From Rhodobacteraceae bacterium LMO-JJ12 (GTDB lineage: Bacteria > Pseudomonadota > Alphaproteobacteria > Rhodobacterales > Rhodobacteraceae), in the NCBI GenBank assembly GCA_021555075.1, contig JAKGBX010000001.1, forward strand, positions 1,488,001 to 1,552,000: a stretch of 64,000 nt of DNA, written 5' to 3'. The notes under the pieces are model-generated. The model was given only the letters and a program-made list of their open reading frames with translations, did not search any database and was not told where the DNA came from. Each line of letters starts with the position of its first letter. The stretch's first letter is position 1. A program made the position numbers and the translations under genes. Shown here piece after piece: positions 16,799 to 25,557 of this stretch.

Positions 16799-19585
16799 CT
16801 ATCCGCGCGGCATCTTCAGGATAACGTTACGACCGTTCTTCTGGTAACTGAGTTCGTCGTCACCAATGGTCGAAATACGACCGCCATCAATCCGGTCGCC
16901 CACTTGAACCTTTTTGTAACGACCATTTGACAGTCGCACGAGTGCGCGGCGTGAACTGGGTTTGCCATAAACGCCGATCAGGTTGATTTTGCGAAGATTC
17001 AATTGGTTGCGCACGGTTGCTGCCTTGGCGACCGAGGATTTTGACGGAATTTTCGGCGCGGTCTGTTGTTGTTGGGGAACGGCAGCGGCGACCTTGGTTA
17101 CCTCCTGTGTTTCGTTTGAATCGCGGGCTTTTTCGACCACCCTGGCAAAGTTTCTTGGGCGTGGTTTGGGTTTGCGCGACTCTGCCACGGCCTGTGCTGT
17201 GCCGGTTTCAATGGGTGTCGTCGCCGTCGCGGCCTCAGCCAATGCGCTTTCCACCGCTGCCTTCGCAGCGGCAGCTTCGGATTCTTCCTGATCCCGCTTT
17301 GCCTGAGCTTGTAGTTGAATTGATGCGGGCCGAGTTCTGGGCCGTTTGCCTGCCAGTTCGCTGCGGGTTAGCCCACCCAGATTGGCGCGCTCGTTCTGCG
17401 CGATCAGACCTTCGGGGCGCACGCGTGGCCGTATGGCCGCACGTCTCTCATTCGCTGCCGAAACGGCAGGCTCCTCAATCTCGTTGCGCTGAGGCATGGC
17501 CGCAGGAGTCGAGGGTGGGCGGCCTGCAAACACAAGAAACCCTTCTGGTGTGAGGGAACCTTCAGCCCGGGCAACGACAAGGCCACGATCATCAAGTTCA
17601 AACCGGCTGCCGCGTTTGGCAGGCAGAGGCACCCGGCCCATCACCAGATCAGTGGCAAGTGCCGCAATTTCGGGAAGCGCGACTGCGTCCTGGGCATCGA
17701 CCCGCGGATCAATCGACGTGAGATAAAGGTCATCAAGCGAGTTCTGGTCCGGTAGCTGGGGCTCTTGCGGGGCTCGTTGCCACACGCCGGTTACGGCATA
17801 ACGATCCTGTGCTTCCTTTTCGCTCAGCGCTTGGGGCAAATTGGGTTGGGCCAACGGAGCGATTTCAGCGGGCTCCTCTGGCGCTTCCAAAGAAGCAATG
17901 GCGGGGCCATCGCCTGGCATTGCGGGCACCATCGCCTCGTCACCCTCGACATTCAGCTCATCAGCAGTGCCGGGGGGCAGGATTGCGACTTCGGCTTCGC
18001 GGGGGGCAAAAAGCCGGGCCAGACCGTCATCCATGAAGATTGACGCCCAGGCCGCAATCCCAGCCAGAAAGACCAGCAGAATCGCCGTCAGCATGAGGCC
18101 GAGATAGCGCGGCTTGCCACCGATGGCTCGCTTTTCGGTTTCCGCTTTACGGGCGCCGAAAACCGTCATTCGCTGACGTTCGCTTACCAGTTCCGGCTCA
18201 CCTGTCGGCTCAAAGCTGGCTTCTGCGGCTCTTGCCCCGGCGCGGCGAGCGGACCTGTTTGCAAGCGAGTTTCTTACACCGCCAGCAAGGCCAGAAGCCA
18301 TCTCGGAGCCCCGGCGGCTTAAGAAGGAAAGCCGCCCTCTTGGTGGTTCGGCGTTTGAATCGGATGCGCCTATATCGTCGTCATACTGAGTCGGCTCTTG
18401 GAAATGCTCCAATTCTGGCGCTGGTGCCGCGACGTATACATCGTGCTCAAGGTCAGATTCTGGTTCCGCTTCAATTGGCTGAGGCGCGCTTTCGACATGG
18501 TCATCGATTGCAGGCGTGAGCGGCTCGGCTATCAGACCTTCTAGATTGCGGCGCACTCCGCTCAGTGAAGGTGCGACGATGTCCTTATCATCGTCGCGAA
18601 CCGCGCGGATGGTGGAAAAAGAAGGGGTGCTGTCATTCCCTTCGTCAACCGCATCACTGGCAGAGGTAATTTCGTCAAGCGAGCCGTGTGGAACGACATC
18701 GTCGACAGCAGCAGTTGCTTCTGTCCCCACTGTCTCCGGTTCCGCCTCGGCTTCTTCGCCCTCTATGGAGGGTAAAGTATCAGAGAGCACAGAGACACCC
18801 AGCGAACCGAGATCGGATTCGGTATCAGGCTCGGTTTCCTCGTCCAGAGGGGGCGCTATTGTCGCGGAGTCCGAGACAATCTCTTGCGCCGCGTCAGGTC
18901 CCAAAGCTTCAACCGCAGCAGATGCCTGCTCCGGCTCGGTCTCAATTGACGGGGCGTTGGCGATGTCTGCGTCGAGGCTGGTCGAGGCGTCGGGTGTTGC
19001 CTGTTCGGTTTCTTCATCCCCGGGGTCGGGAAGTCGCACGACACCTGTGACCTTGATCGGCGCCATGTCGCGATGCACTTCGTCGCCGTTAGCCAACAGC
19101 GCGGAGGCATGATCGGTCGGGCCAAAAAACGGCTCACCCGCGAATTGTCCCGGTGGGGGTATCGCTACGAAGCAGACGGGGCCGAACCCGTGATCTGACG
19201 CGAATTTTTCGGCCTCTGCGAGAGTTTCGCGTGCCACGGCGGCAATCTGTGTTTTCTGCCCGTCCATTGTCCAGTCATAGACGAGTTGATCGACGGGGTA
19301 GGGGGTGGCGTCGTCAAGGGCTTTCAGAATGGCTTGGGTGCGTTGAACCTCATCCATGAGACCGAGGTCAAGGCTGAGATATTTGATCTGCTCATTCGGT
19401 ATGATGAGTTTGGAGGTCAGGTCTTGACCATTTATTTGCTGCGCAGTCTCGCGAAGTACCTCAAGCGCGCCGGGAAGATCCGGCGAATCCAGCGCAACCT
19501 CGCCCACCCGGTTCCAGCCGGGGAAGGCCCTGTGTAGCAGGCCTATGCCCTCAAACGAGAGCGATAGCGCAAAATTTGGTTTCAT
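16799..19585 (-). CDS. Large single-pass protein with GspL/PilM-like and PilP/GspC-like ends
   Basis: A 928-residue protein. Residues 1-165 resemble the cytoplasmic actin-like part of GspL/PilM proteins (ALDDATPYPVDQLVYDW, AEKFASDHGFGPVCF). Residues about 185-460 are acidic, Glu/Asp/Ser/Thr/Pro-rich and probably disordered. A basic stretch leads to one membrane helix at about 494-517, then a Pro/Ala-rich periplasmic linker. The last 70 residues (INLIGVYGKPSSRRALVRL...VQVGDRIDGG) look like the PilP/GspC homology region. No pilus or secretion genes adjoin it. I know similar unnamed proteins in Rhodobacterales; function is unknown. Confidence 0.75.
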   Translation of the reverse strand: MKPNFALSLSFEGIGLLHRAFPGWNRVGEVALDSPDLPGALEVLRETAQQINGQDLTSKLIIPNEQIKYLSLDLGLMDEVQRTQAILKALDDATPYPVDQLVYDWTMDGQKTQIAAVARETLAEAEKFASDHGFGPVCFVAIPPPGQFAGEPFFGPTDHASALLANGDEVHRDMAPIKVTGVVRLPDPGDEETEQATPDASTSLDADIANAPSIETEPEQASAAVEALGPDAAQEIVSDSATIAPPLDEETEPDTESDLGSLGVSVLSDTLPSIEGEEAEAEPETVGTEATAAVDDVVPHGSLDEITSASDAVDEGNDSTPSFSTIRAVRDDDKDIVAPSLSGVRRNLEGLIAEPLTPAIDDHVESAPQPIEAEPESDLEHDVYVAAPAPELEHFQEPTQYDDDIGASDSNAEPPRGRLSFLSRRGSEMASGLAGGVRNSLANRSARRAGARAAEASFEPTGEPELVSERQRMTVFGARKAETEKRAIGGKPRYLGLMLTAILLVFLAGIAAWASIFMDDGLARLFAPREAEVAILPPGTADELNVEGDEAMVPAMPGDGPAIASLEAPEEPAEIAPLAQPNLPQALSEKEAQDRYAVTGVWQRAPQEPQLPDQNSLDDLYLTSIDPRVDAQDAVALPEIAALATDLVMGRVPLPAKRGSRFELDDRGLVVARAEGSLTPEGFLVFAGRPPSTPAAMPQRNEIEEPAVSAANERRAAIRPRVRPEGLIAQNERANLGGLTRSELAGKRPRTRPASIQLQAQAKRDQEESEAAAAKAAVESALAEAATATTPIETGTAQAVAESRKPKPRPRNFARVVEKARDSNETQEVTKVAAAVPQQQQTAPKIPSKSSVAKAATVRNQLNLRKINLIGVYGKPSSRRALVRLSNGRYKKVQVGDRIDGGRISTIGDDELSYQKNGRNVILKMPRG

Positions 19586-19733
19586 TGCCGGGGAATTAAC
19601 ACTCTTTCAGATGTGATGGGAGTCTTACCCAACATTGACTAATTTTATCGCAACAAATTGCCGGGGCAAAGGAGTTTCGGGTTCAACCGGCTCAAGGATG
19701 ATATGGGGACGGAGCCGGTGGGTTCAACCAAAA

Positions 19734-19758
19734 CCCCGGCAACCATGGGCAGCCGGGG
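19734..19758 (-). terminator. Terminator after metY
   Basis: Read on the minus strand, CCCCGGC and GCCGGGG form a perfect 7-bp stem with an 11-base loop followed by TTTTGG. It lies 31 bases past the metY stop. A second inverted repeat (ACCGGCT/AGCCGGT, about 19686-19729) and a direct repeat GGGTTCAACC lie beside it. Confidence 0.7.
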
Positions 19759-19789
19759 CGGAAAAGAGTTCAGTCAGCTTTTGGATGTG

Positions 19790-21070
19790 TCAGGCAGTGG
19801 CCTTGGCCAGCCCCTGATCGAGATCGGCGATCAGATCGTCAGCATTTTCGATGCCGATGGAAATGCGCACGGTATCGGGGCCCGCACCTGCGGCTTCTTG
19901 CTGCTCGGGTGTGAGCTGACGGTGGGTGGTGGAGGCCGAGTGGATTATGAGCGAGCGCGTATCGCCGAGATTGGCAACGTGCGAAAACAAATCAAGACTG
20001 TCGACCAGTTTGACGCAAGCGTCATACCCTGCCTTTAGCTTGATCGTGAAAAGCGCGCCTGCTCCTTTTGGGCAAACCGTTTCTATGCGGTCGTAATAAG
20101 GCGAGGAGGGCAGGCCGGCATAGGTAACAGCTTCGATTCGCTCGTCCTTTTCCAGCCATGCCGATATTTTGCGTGCGTTTTCAACATGGCGCTCCATCCG
20201 CAGAGACAGCGTTTCGATCCCCATCAGCGTATAATGCGCCGCCTGCGGGTTCATCGTCATGCCAAGATCACGCAGCCCCACGGCGATGCCATGGAAGGTG
20301 AACGCCAACGGGCCAAAGGTCTCATGGAATTTTAGGCCATGGTAGGCGGGTTCGGGTTCGGACAGGGAAGGGAATTTGCCCGACGCAGTCCAATCGAAAT
20401 TGCCTGAGTCGACGATACAGCCACCCATGACCGTGCCGTTACCGGTAAGGTATTTGGTGGTGGAATGCACCACCAGCGTGGCGCCCAGCTTGATCGGCTG
20501 GCAGAGGTATGGTGTGGCCGATGTGTTATCGACAATCAGCGGGATTTGTGCGCCGTCGGCAATCGCCGCAATTGTCGGAATGTCTGTGATGTAGCCGCCG
20601 GGATTGGCAATGGATTCGCAGAAGATTGCGCGTGTGTCATCGTCGATGGCTGCTTTCACGGCGTCGACATCATCGAAATCAACGAATTTGGCCGACCAGC
20701 CAAAACGTTTGATCGTTTGTGCGAACTGGGTGACCGTGCCGCCATAAAGCCGGGTTGACGCGATAACGTTACGGCCTGGTTCCATCAATGGGAACAGCGC
20801 CATGATCTGGGCCGCGTGGCCCGAGGAACAGCAGACAGCGCCCTGGCCACCTTCCAATGTGGCGATACGCTCTTGCAATACGGCTACTGTCGGGTTGGTC
20901 AGCCGCGAATAAATGTAACCCACTTCCTGAAGATTGAAGAGCGCGGCGGCGTGATCGGCATCGCGAAAGACATAGGCCGTTGTTTGATAGATCGGTGTCT
21001 GGCGGGCACCTGTGGCCGGGTCAGGGCGCGCGCCCGCGTGAATTTGCAGTGTATCGAAGCCGTAGGTCAT
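19790..21070 (-). CDS. metY: O-acetylhomoserine sulfhydrylase
   Basis: A 426-residue Cys/Met-metabolism PLP enzyme that joins O-acetylhomoserine with sulfide to make homocysteine for methionine. Lys206 in VHSTTKYLTG is the expected Schiff-base lysine, and the YSRLTNPT and VDNTSATPYLCQP blocks are typical of the MetY branch. The ATG at 21070 has GGGAG nine bases upstream. The 157-bp leader was examined for a SAM-II-type riboswitch, but the conserved tracts are not there. Single-gene unit with its own terminator. Confidence 0.94.
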   Translation of the reverse strand: MTYGFDTLQIHAGARPDPATGARQTPIYQTTAYVFRDADHAAALFNLQEVGYIYSRLTNPTVAVLQERIATLEGGQGAVCCSSGHAAQIMALFPLMEPGRNVIASTRLYGGTVTQFAQTIKRFGWSAKFVDFDDVDAVKAAIDDDTRAIFCESIANPGGYITDIPTIAAIADGAQIPLIVDNTSATPYLCQPIKLGATLVVHSTTKYLTGNGTVMGGCIVDSGNFDWTASGKFPSLSEPEPAYHGLKFHETFGPLAFTFHGIAVGLRDLGMTMNPQAAHYTLMGIETLSLRMERHVENARKISAWLEKDERIEAVTYAGLPSSPYYDRIETVCPKGAGALFTIKLKAGYDACVKLVDSLDLFSHVANLGDTRSLIIHSASTTHRQLTPEQQEAAGAGPDTVRISIGIENADDLIADLDQGLAKATA

Positions 21071-21227
21071 GAAAAACGCTCCCGTTGATTTGTGTTTGAG
21101 CGACTCCTAGGGCATTCGCTTTGCTCTCACAACTGTGCTCAACGCGGAAAGGAGGGTGTTTCAATTGCAAAGCCTGAAATACAACAGCGTTCCGGGCTTG
21201 GCCAAGTGGTAGGAAGATTGGCTCGGT

Positions 21228-22232
21228 TCATCGCATCCAGAAACCGGCTTTCTTGATTCGGTTGCGGATTGCCTGCTCGCGTCGGGGGAGATTGTCCCGG
21301 TCGAACATCTCACGCACCTTCTGGCCACGGTTCTGATAGACCATCCGTTTGATCGGCTCATATTGCTTGAGCACTTTCTTGATCTTGTTGGGGGCGGTGA
21401 CTTCTTCCAGAGCGGCGACGACTGCATCGCTTTCGCGGGCAAAGAGAAGCGGAAAGAGCCTGTAGTGGCAGCTGACCTGGCCATCAAGATACCCTGCGGG
21501 CAGCGAGTCGCGGCCGCCCCCCAAAGCATGGATCACCAGCGGGAGAGCAACCTGATCAAGCCACGGGTCAAGCTCCTGACAGACCAGTTCTTCCGGAGCG
21601 TCACGACTGATCGCCAGCGCATATTCGAGGAATTTTTCGCCAAAGGCTCTGGGGCACTGATAGAAAAAGTAGCCCGCGTTGAAGTAGAGATAGCGCTTCC
21701 AGTATTCGTCAGGCTGTGACTGATTGAGCGAGCTTTCGAAATCCAGCCCGAACTTGTCATAAAGCGATTTCCAGATATCGGTGTAACCGGGGCCATAGAG
21801 TTCGAGCTTGGGCCAGGTGCCTTCACAGCGCAGTGAAGCGGAGGGGCGTGTGAAATCAAACGGAACAGTCTCCAAATCGCCCGTGATCAGAGTGTCTGTA
21901 TCGAAAAAGACGAAAGGTTCACCCTCGGGGAGGGCGAACAGAGCCTCGATCTTGTTGCCATAGGGATAAGTCTCGCCGAAGTGATGGTTTTCGAAACTCA
22001 GAATTTCGGCTTCGAGTCCTTCAAGAGCCTCTATGACCGCGCCATTGCCGATGCGTGGGTCGCGTGACCATTTCGGTCCGGGCTGGGGTTCTGCCACGAA
22101 GATGCGGCCTTTGAAATCGGGATTGAAATGGCGAAAAGAGGCTACAAAAAGGAGTGCTTCATATTGCAGGCGTCCATTTTGACCGATGATCACCACATTG
22201 AAGGATTGGCTTTCCTTTGCCTTTGCGGCCAT
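21228..22232 (-). CDS. Putative glycosyltransferase-like protein
   Basis: A 334-residue soluble protein with a GT-A-like beginning (NVVIIGQNGRLQYEALLFVASF). A DxD motif, Asp111-Thr-Asp113 in FVFFDTDTLITGDL, normally holds the metal and nucleotide sugar. A YFNAGYFFYQCP block in the middle resembles the acceptor-site segment of family-8-like transferases. The C-terminus is basic. The donor and acceptor are unknown, and no polysaccharide genes adjoin it. The start at 22232 is the first ATG; no strong ribosome-binding site decides it. Confidence 0.7.
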   Translation of the reverse strand: MAAKAKESQSFNVVIIGQNGRLQYEALLFVASFRHFNPDFKGRIFVAEPQPGPKWSRDPRIGNGAVIEALEGLEAEILSFENHHFGETYPYGNKIEALFALPEGEPFVFFDTDTLITGDLETVPFDFTRPSASLRCEGTWPKLELYGPGYTDIWKSLYDKFGLDFESSLNQSQPDEYWKRYLYFNAGYFFYQCPRAFGEKFLEYALAISRDAPEELVCQELDPWLDQVALPLVIHALGGGRDSLPAGYLDGQVSCHYRLFPLLFARESDAVVAALEEVTAPNKIKKVLKQYEPIKRMVYQNRGQKVREMFDRDNLPRREQAIRNRIKKAGFWMR

Positions 22233-22339
22233 TATTGCACCTGCCTCGCTCTGCTCAACGCGCAGTATAGAAGGAGTGAGGCTGACGACAAAGGCCTTTG
22301 GAGAAATTGATTACAAATTTGACGTGAAAGGAATTCCAC

Positions 22340-22912
22340 ATGCTCGACAATATTTTCATTGTTTTCGCAATTTCGATGGGGGCCGCCGGTGGGGGTGGGC
22401 CAATGGAGGCGCCCATGCCTGCACCCGCTACTGACGCGGTGGTCGTTGAGCAACCGTCTCAGAGTTCTGGCGGGGGCTTGTTAGATGGCACGGACGAAAC
22501 CGAAACCGCCCTGACCACCCCGGAGACCGGTGCATATACTGCCGAGCCGCAAGTGCCGACGGGAAAGTTCACAACTGCCATTGAGATCAAGCCGATCATG
22601 AGCGCAACCAAGGGAAACTGGGTCGCCATTCGAGAATATGATGGCAAAGATTTGGTCTACTTTTCACATATCCTGGCTTGGCGATGCGGTTTGGCTGGTG
22701 TGCGCTATTCGATCAATGGTGCCCCGATGCAGGAGTGGCCATTGGCGCCCTGCCAACTCGACACAAACGCCCCAAACGCGATACCCAGTGATGCAAAGAT
22801 CTATGAGGTGCATCCATTTCAATCGGTCAATTCGCTGTCCGTCGAGCTTATTTATGATGATCTGACGCGTGAAGCTGCTGTTTTTGAACGGAAAAATGTT
22901 CTCATGCCTTGA
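22340..22912 (+). CDS. Exported protein of unknown function
   Basis: A 190-residue protein with a short hydrophobic N-terminus (MLDNIFIVFAISMGAAGGGG) that may act as a signal peptide. A Pro/Ala/Thr-rich linker (about 22-75) leads to a globular C-terminal half with two or more cysteines (WRCGL, LAPCQL) that could form a disulfide in the periplasm. The ATG at 22340 follows AAAGGA with seven-base spacing. No family is recognised. It is divergent from the glycosyltransferase-like gene. Confidence 0.65.
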   Translation: MLDNIFIVFAISMGAAGGGGPMEAPMPAPATDAVVVEQPSQSSGGGLLDGTDETETALTTPETGAYTAEPQVPTGKFTTAIEIKPIMSATKGNWVAIREYDGKDLVYFSHILAWRCGLAGVRYSINGAPMQEWPLAPCQLDTNAPNAIPSDAKIYEVHPFQSVNSLSVELIYDDLTREAAVFERKNVLMP

Positions 22913-22967
22913 TCCATTCCGCCGGGTCGTTTGAGCACGAATGTGAATGGCAAGGCGGGGCGTAAGC

Positions 22968-23405
22968 CTATCCTCGTGGTCGGTGTGTCATGCGCAAAGC
23001 CATCAGTGCGGAATTCAACCCGCCGAGCATGATATTGGGTGGATAAGGGCCATAGCGGTTGGACCCCACGACAAAAACCACGCCGATTTCTTTGCCTGGT
23101 ATGTCGTGAAATACCAAGTGATAGGCTTCTGTTTGTTGTGACAGGGTGGTGGTGAGCAGTCTGTGCAGTTGTTCTTGGGTAAGTGTTCCAGTCGTCTCGC
23201 GCCCCCAGTTTACATGAACGTCAATTCTTGCATTGCCATTGCCCTCTTGCGTGGTTTCCAAGGCGGAAATGCCTTTCTTGGTCAATGCAAGAGGTTGCAG
23301 ATAGGGGGCATCGGAATAGTTACTCAGGATACGGACGGTTACGGCCGGCGCCGCCAAAAATACGATGATCAGGATTACCCGGAGAAGATTGCCTTTGTCG
23401 CCCAT
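22968..23405 (-). CDS. Small membrane-anchored protein of unknown function
   Basis: A 145-residue protein with one N-terminal hydrophobic helix at about residues 8-25 (LLRVILIIVFLAAPAVTVRIL) and a periplasmic domain without cysteines. No family is recognised. It converges with the exported protein at 22340-22912, and the stops are 55 bases apart. The following tRNA-Tyr and rlmB genes are core genes, so this is probably a lineage-specific chromosomal gene. Confidence 0.6.
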   Translation of the reverse strand: MGDKGNLLRVILIIVFLAAPAVTVRILSNYSDAPYLQPLALTKKGISALETTQEGNGNARIDVHVNWGRETTGTLTQEQLHRLLTTTLSQQTEAYHLVFHDIPGKEIGVVFVVGSNRYGPYPPNIMLGGLNSALMALRMTHRPRG

Positions 23406-23551
23406 GGCACAAAAACTGCCATAGCAAACCTGATAAATCGTTAATCACTGGCACGCACATTGAAATTCATAAAATTTCGCAAGAGGCGGCCCGACTGCTT
23501 GGCTGGCGCGATGCCGGTATGCTTCGCAAGAAGATAGAAGTGTGGATGAAA

Positions 23552-23635
23552 TGGTGGGCGACCCTGGAATCGAACCAGGCGTGCGTCTCCGCGAGGGAGT
23601 TACAGTCCCCTGCCACACCTTGCGGCCTGTCGCCC
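23552..23635 (-). tRNA. tRNA-Tyr (GTA)
   Basis: A full cloverleaf reads on the minus strand. The acceptor stem is GGGCGAC/GTCGCCC with discriminator A and encoded CCA. The anticodon loop CTGTAAC contains GTA, a long variable arm marks it as class II, and the TTCGATT loop is present. Anticodon and long arm together identify tRNA-Tyr. Confidence 0.95.
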
Positions 23636-23728
23636 ACTGTGTCGGGGTGATTACTGTGGTCTCATGGGGTCGTCAACAGGAAAATCCCGTGATATGCGGC
23701 GGGAAAGACGGGGCGTTCGGAGACCGCG

Positions 23729-24508
23729 ATGAAGAAGCCTACCTGGGTGATCGATAAGGAAAAGGCGCGCCGCAAGGAAGCTGCGGAAACCGTATGGCTT
23801 TTTGGCCTGCATGCCGTGCGCGATGCATTGCTGAATCCGGCTCGCGAAAAGCTGCGCTTGGTGGTGACGAGGAACGCCGCTGACAAATTGGGCGAGGCCA
23901 TTGCCGAGGCCGGAATCACCCCTGATCTGTCCGATGCTCGCAAGTTTGCAGCGCCAATTGACGCGCAGTCGGTACACCAGGGCGCGGCGCTGGAGGTCAA
24001 ACCACTGAATTGGGGCAGTTTGGCCGAGCGTTGTGTCGGCGTGCCCGAACGGGTTCCGCGTGTCTTGTTGCTTGATCGGGTGACGGATCCACACAATGTC
24101 GGCGCGATTCTGCGTTCGGCGGAAGTGTTCGGTGCCTGCGCGGTGATTGCGCCTCGGCACCATTCGGCGCCCGAAACCGGGGCTTTGGCCAAAACTGCGA
24201 GCGGCGCACTTGAACGCCAGCCCTATTTGCGGGTGCGCAACCTGTCGGACGCGATGGAAGAGCTGAAGGCTATGGGATATCTGATGCTTGGACTTGATGG
24301 CACAGCCGATCAAACCATAGAATCGGCACTTGAAGGGGTTCGGGATCGCCCTGTCGCGCTGGTTCTGGGGGCCGAGGGGCCGGGTCTGCGCCAGAAAACC
24401 CGCGAGACCTGTGACGCTTTGGTCAAGATAGATTTTGCAGACGCATTTGGGTCGCTCAACGTATCGAACGCGGCTGCGGTCGCACTTTACGCATCGTTGC
24501 CACGCTAG
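23729..24508 (+). CDS. rlmB: 23S rRNA 2'-O-ribose methyltransferase RlmB
   Basis: A 259-residue SPOUT (TrmH-type) methyltransferase; RlmB methylates the ribose of G2251 in 23S rRNA with SAM. After an N-terminal L30e-like substrate domain (about 22-95) come the three SPOUT motifs: DPHNVGAILRS at 120-130, LGAEGPGL at 213-220 and SLNVSNAAA at 242-250. The basic N-terminal tail is normal in Alphaproteobacteria. It is divergent from tRNA-Tyr. Confidence 0.93.
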   Translation: MKKPTWVIDKEKARRKEAAETVWLFGLHAVRDALLNPAREKLRLVVTRNAADKLGEAIAEAGITPDLSDARKFAAPIDAQSVHQGAALEVKPLNWGSLAERCVGVPERVPRVLLLDRVTDPHNVGAILRSAEVFGACAVIAPRHHSAPETGALAKTASGALERQPYLRVRNLSDAMEELKAMGYLMLGLDGTADQTIESALEGVRDRPVALVLGAEGPGLRQKTRETCDALVKIDFADAFGSLNVSNAAAVALYASLPR

Positions 24509-24520
24509 GGCAAATCGGAC

Positions 24521-24548
24521 TTGTGGATGCTGTCTTCACAATTATCTT
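24521..24548 (+). promoter_or_regulatory. Possible promoter of the RNA after rlmB
   Basis: TTGTGG (24521-24526) and TATCTT (24543-24548) are spaced by 16 bp and start 13 bases after the rlmB stop. Transcription would begin near 24555, just ahead of a run of hairpins that ends in a strong terminator. A weak but well-placed match. Confidence 0.35.
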
Positions 24549-24554
24549 ACTTCC

Positions 24555-24675
24555 TCTTCATAACTTGCAAAAAGTTTCTATCTGAAGATCAGAAAGGCAG
24601 GCGCGGAACTCCTGTCTTTCACTTCACTGTCCCTCGTTCCGTGACTGGCGCCCGGACATGTCCGGGCGCTTTTTT
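24555..24675 (+). ncRNA. Candidate structured small RNA or rlmB 3' UTR element
   Basis: About 120 bases hold several inverted repeats in a row. These are AACTT/AAGTT (24562-24576), TCTGA/TCAGA with a three-base loop (24581-24593), and a 10-bp stem GAAAGGCAGG/CCTGTCTTTC (24592-24620), ending in a perfect 11-bp terminator with six T residues. The second and third stems share bases and would compete. The 5' part has a CTTCCTCTTC tract that could pair with ribosome-binding sites. A candidate promoter precedes it. No known RNA family is recognised; it may instead be a long 3' UTR. Confidence 0.5.
24648..24675 (+). terminator. Strong terminator before the CoA-binding gene
   Basis: GCGCCCGGACA and TGTCCGGGCGC form a perfect 11-bp palindrome followed by TTTTTT. 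The fold needs a few bases to open into a loop, but the GC stem plus U-tract is a clear intrinsic terminator. Confidence 0.88.
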
Positions 24676-24704
24676 CCCGACAGCTTTAAGGCTATGGTTG
24701 GCAT

Positions 24705-25178
24705 ATGAGTGAAACCTATTCAGATTCGCATTTGCGCGAAATTCTCTCCCGAACCAAGACCATAGCGGTTGTTGGGGTGTCGATGAACGAAGTGCGTCCG
24801 AGTTTTTATGTCGCGCGCTATCTTTCGCTGAAGGGTTACAAGGTTATTCCGGTCAATCCAGTTCACGCGGGCAAGGTGCTTTTGGGCGAAACCGTGCGCG
24901 AAAACCTTTCGGAAATCGCCGAGCCTGTGGATATGATTGATATTTTCCGCCGGTCCGAACATGTTCCGCCAATCGTAGATGAGGCGTTAGAGGCCTTTTC
25001 CGGTCTGCAAACCATTTGGATGCAGATCGGGGTGGAGCATAAGGAAGCCGCCGAGCGTGCGCGCGCGCGGGGTGTGGATGTGATCATGAACCGCTGTCCC
25101 AAAATCGAATATCAACGGCTCTTCGGAGAGCTGCGCATGGGTGGGTTCAACACCGGCGTGATTTCTTCGAAATTGTGA
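24705..25178 (+). CDS. CoA-binding domain protein (YccU family)
   Basis: A 157-residue single-domain Rossmann protein of the CoA_binding_2 type. The N-terminal nucleotide motif IAVVGVSMNEVRPSF, the IPVNPVHAGK strand-loop and the IDIFRRSEHVP segment are conserved in the YccU family. Members resemble the CoA-binding part of succinyl-CoA synthetase, but their cellular role is unsettled. The ATG at 24705 comes soon after the terminator, so the gene needs a promoter in or near that hairpin region. Confidence 0.85.
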   Translation: MSETYSDSHLREILSRTKTIAVVGVSMNEVRPSFYVARYLSLKGYKVIPVNPVHAGKVLLGETVRENLSEIAEPVDMIDIFRRSEHVPPIVDEALEAFSGLQTIWMQIGVEHKEAAERARARGVDVIMNRCPKIEYQRLFGELRMGGFNTGVISSKL

Positions 25179-25248
25179 AAACCTGCCTTTTCCGGTCGGA
25201 TGCGGAAATGGCGAAAACCACAAGCGTGCAAGGTGAAAGTCGGGTGTC

Positions 25249-25557
25249 TTAGGTCCGGCTGGCTTTTTCTTTCAGCCCGGATTGACCTTGACGGCTGGCA
25301 AGCTCCTCCAGAACGTCAGCCAAGGCAATGTCGCGCGATTTGAGCATGACAAGCAGGTGAAACAGGACATCTGCCGCCTCGGAGGTAAGCCGTTGGCGGT
25401 CGCCCTTTACGGCCTCGATCAGCGCCTCGATGGCTTCTTCCCCGAATTTTTCGGCCACTTTCTCCGGACCCTTGGCGAGCAACTTTGCAGTCCAGCTTTC
25501 ATCTGCCGAGGCAGAGGCGCGTTCAAGAATGATTTTTTCCAGGTCTTCCAGTGTCAT
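25249..25557 (-). CDS. hisE: Phosphoribosyl-ATP pyrophosphatase HisE
   Basis: HisE removes pyrophosphate from phosphoribosyl-ATP, step 2 of histidine synthesis. The 102-residue all-helical MazG-like protein has the metal-binding [14 protein letters not shown] segment and the [14 protein letters not shown] helix. Its ATG overlaps the hisF stop by four bases, so the two are coupled. It is the last gene of the minus-strand his run. hisI is not fused and not in the window. Confidence 0.95.
   Translation of the reverse strand: MTLEDLEKIILERASASADESWTAKLLAKGPEKVAEKFGEEAIEALIEAVKGDRQRLTSEAADVLFHLLVMLKSRDIALADVLEELASRQGQSGLKEKASRT

Noticed and set aside
21071-21227. Possible SAM-responsive riboswitch (SAM-II or SAM/SAH type) in the metY leader
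   Set aside because: An AGCGA/UCGCU stem precedes the ribosome-binding site, but the expected pseudoknot pairing is only three base pairs and the conserved GATAAA and GCTAAA tracts of SAM-II are missing.
24521-24712. A 63-codon frame after rlmB
   Set aside because: It runs through the terminator hairpin and overlaps the start of the CoA-binding gene; the structure is better explained as RNA.
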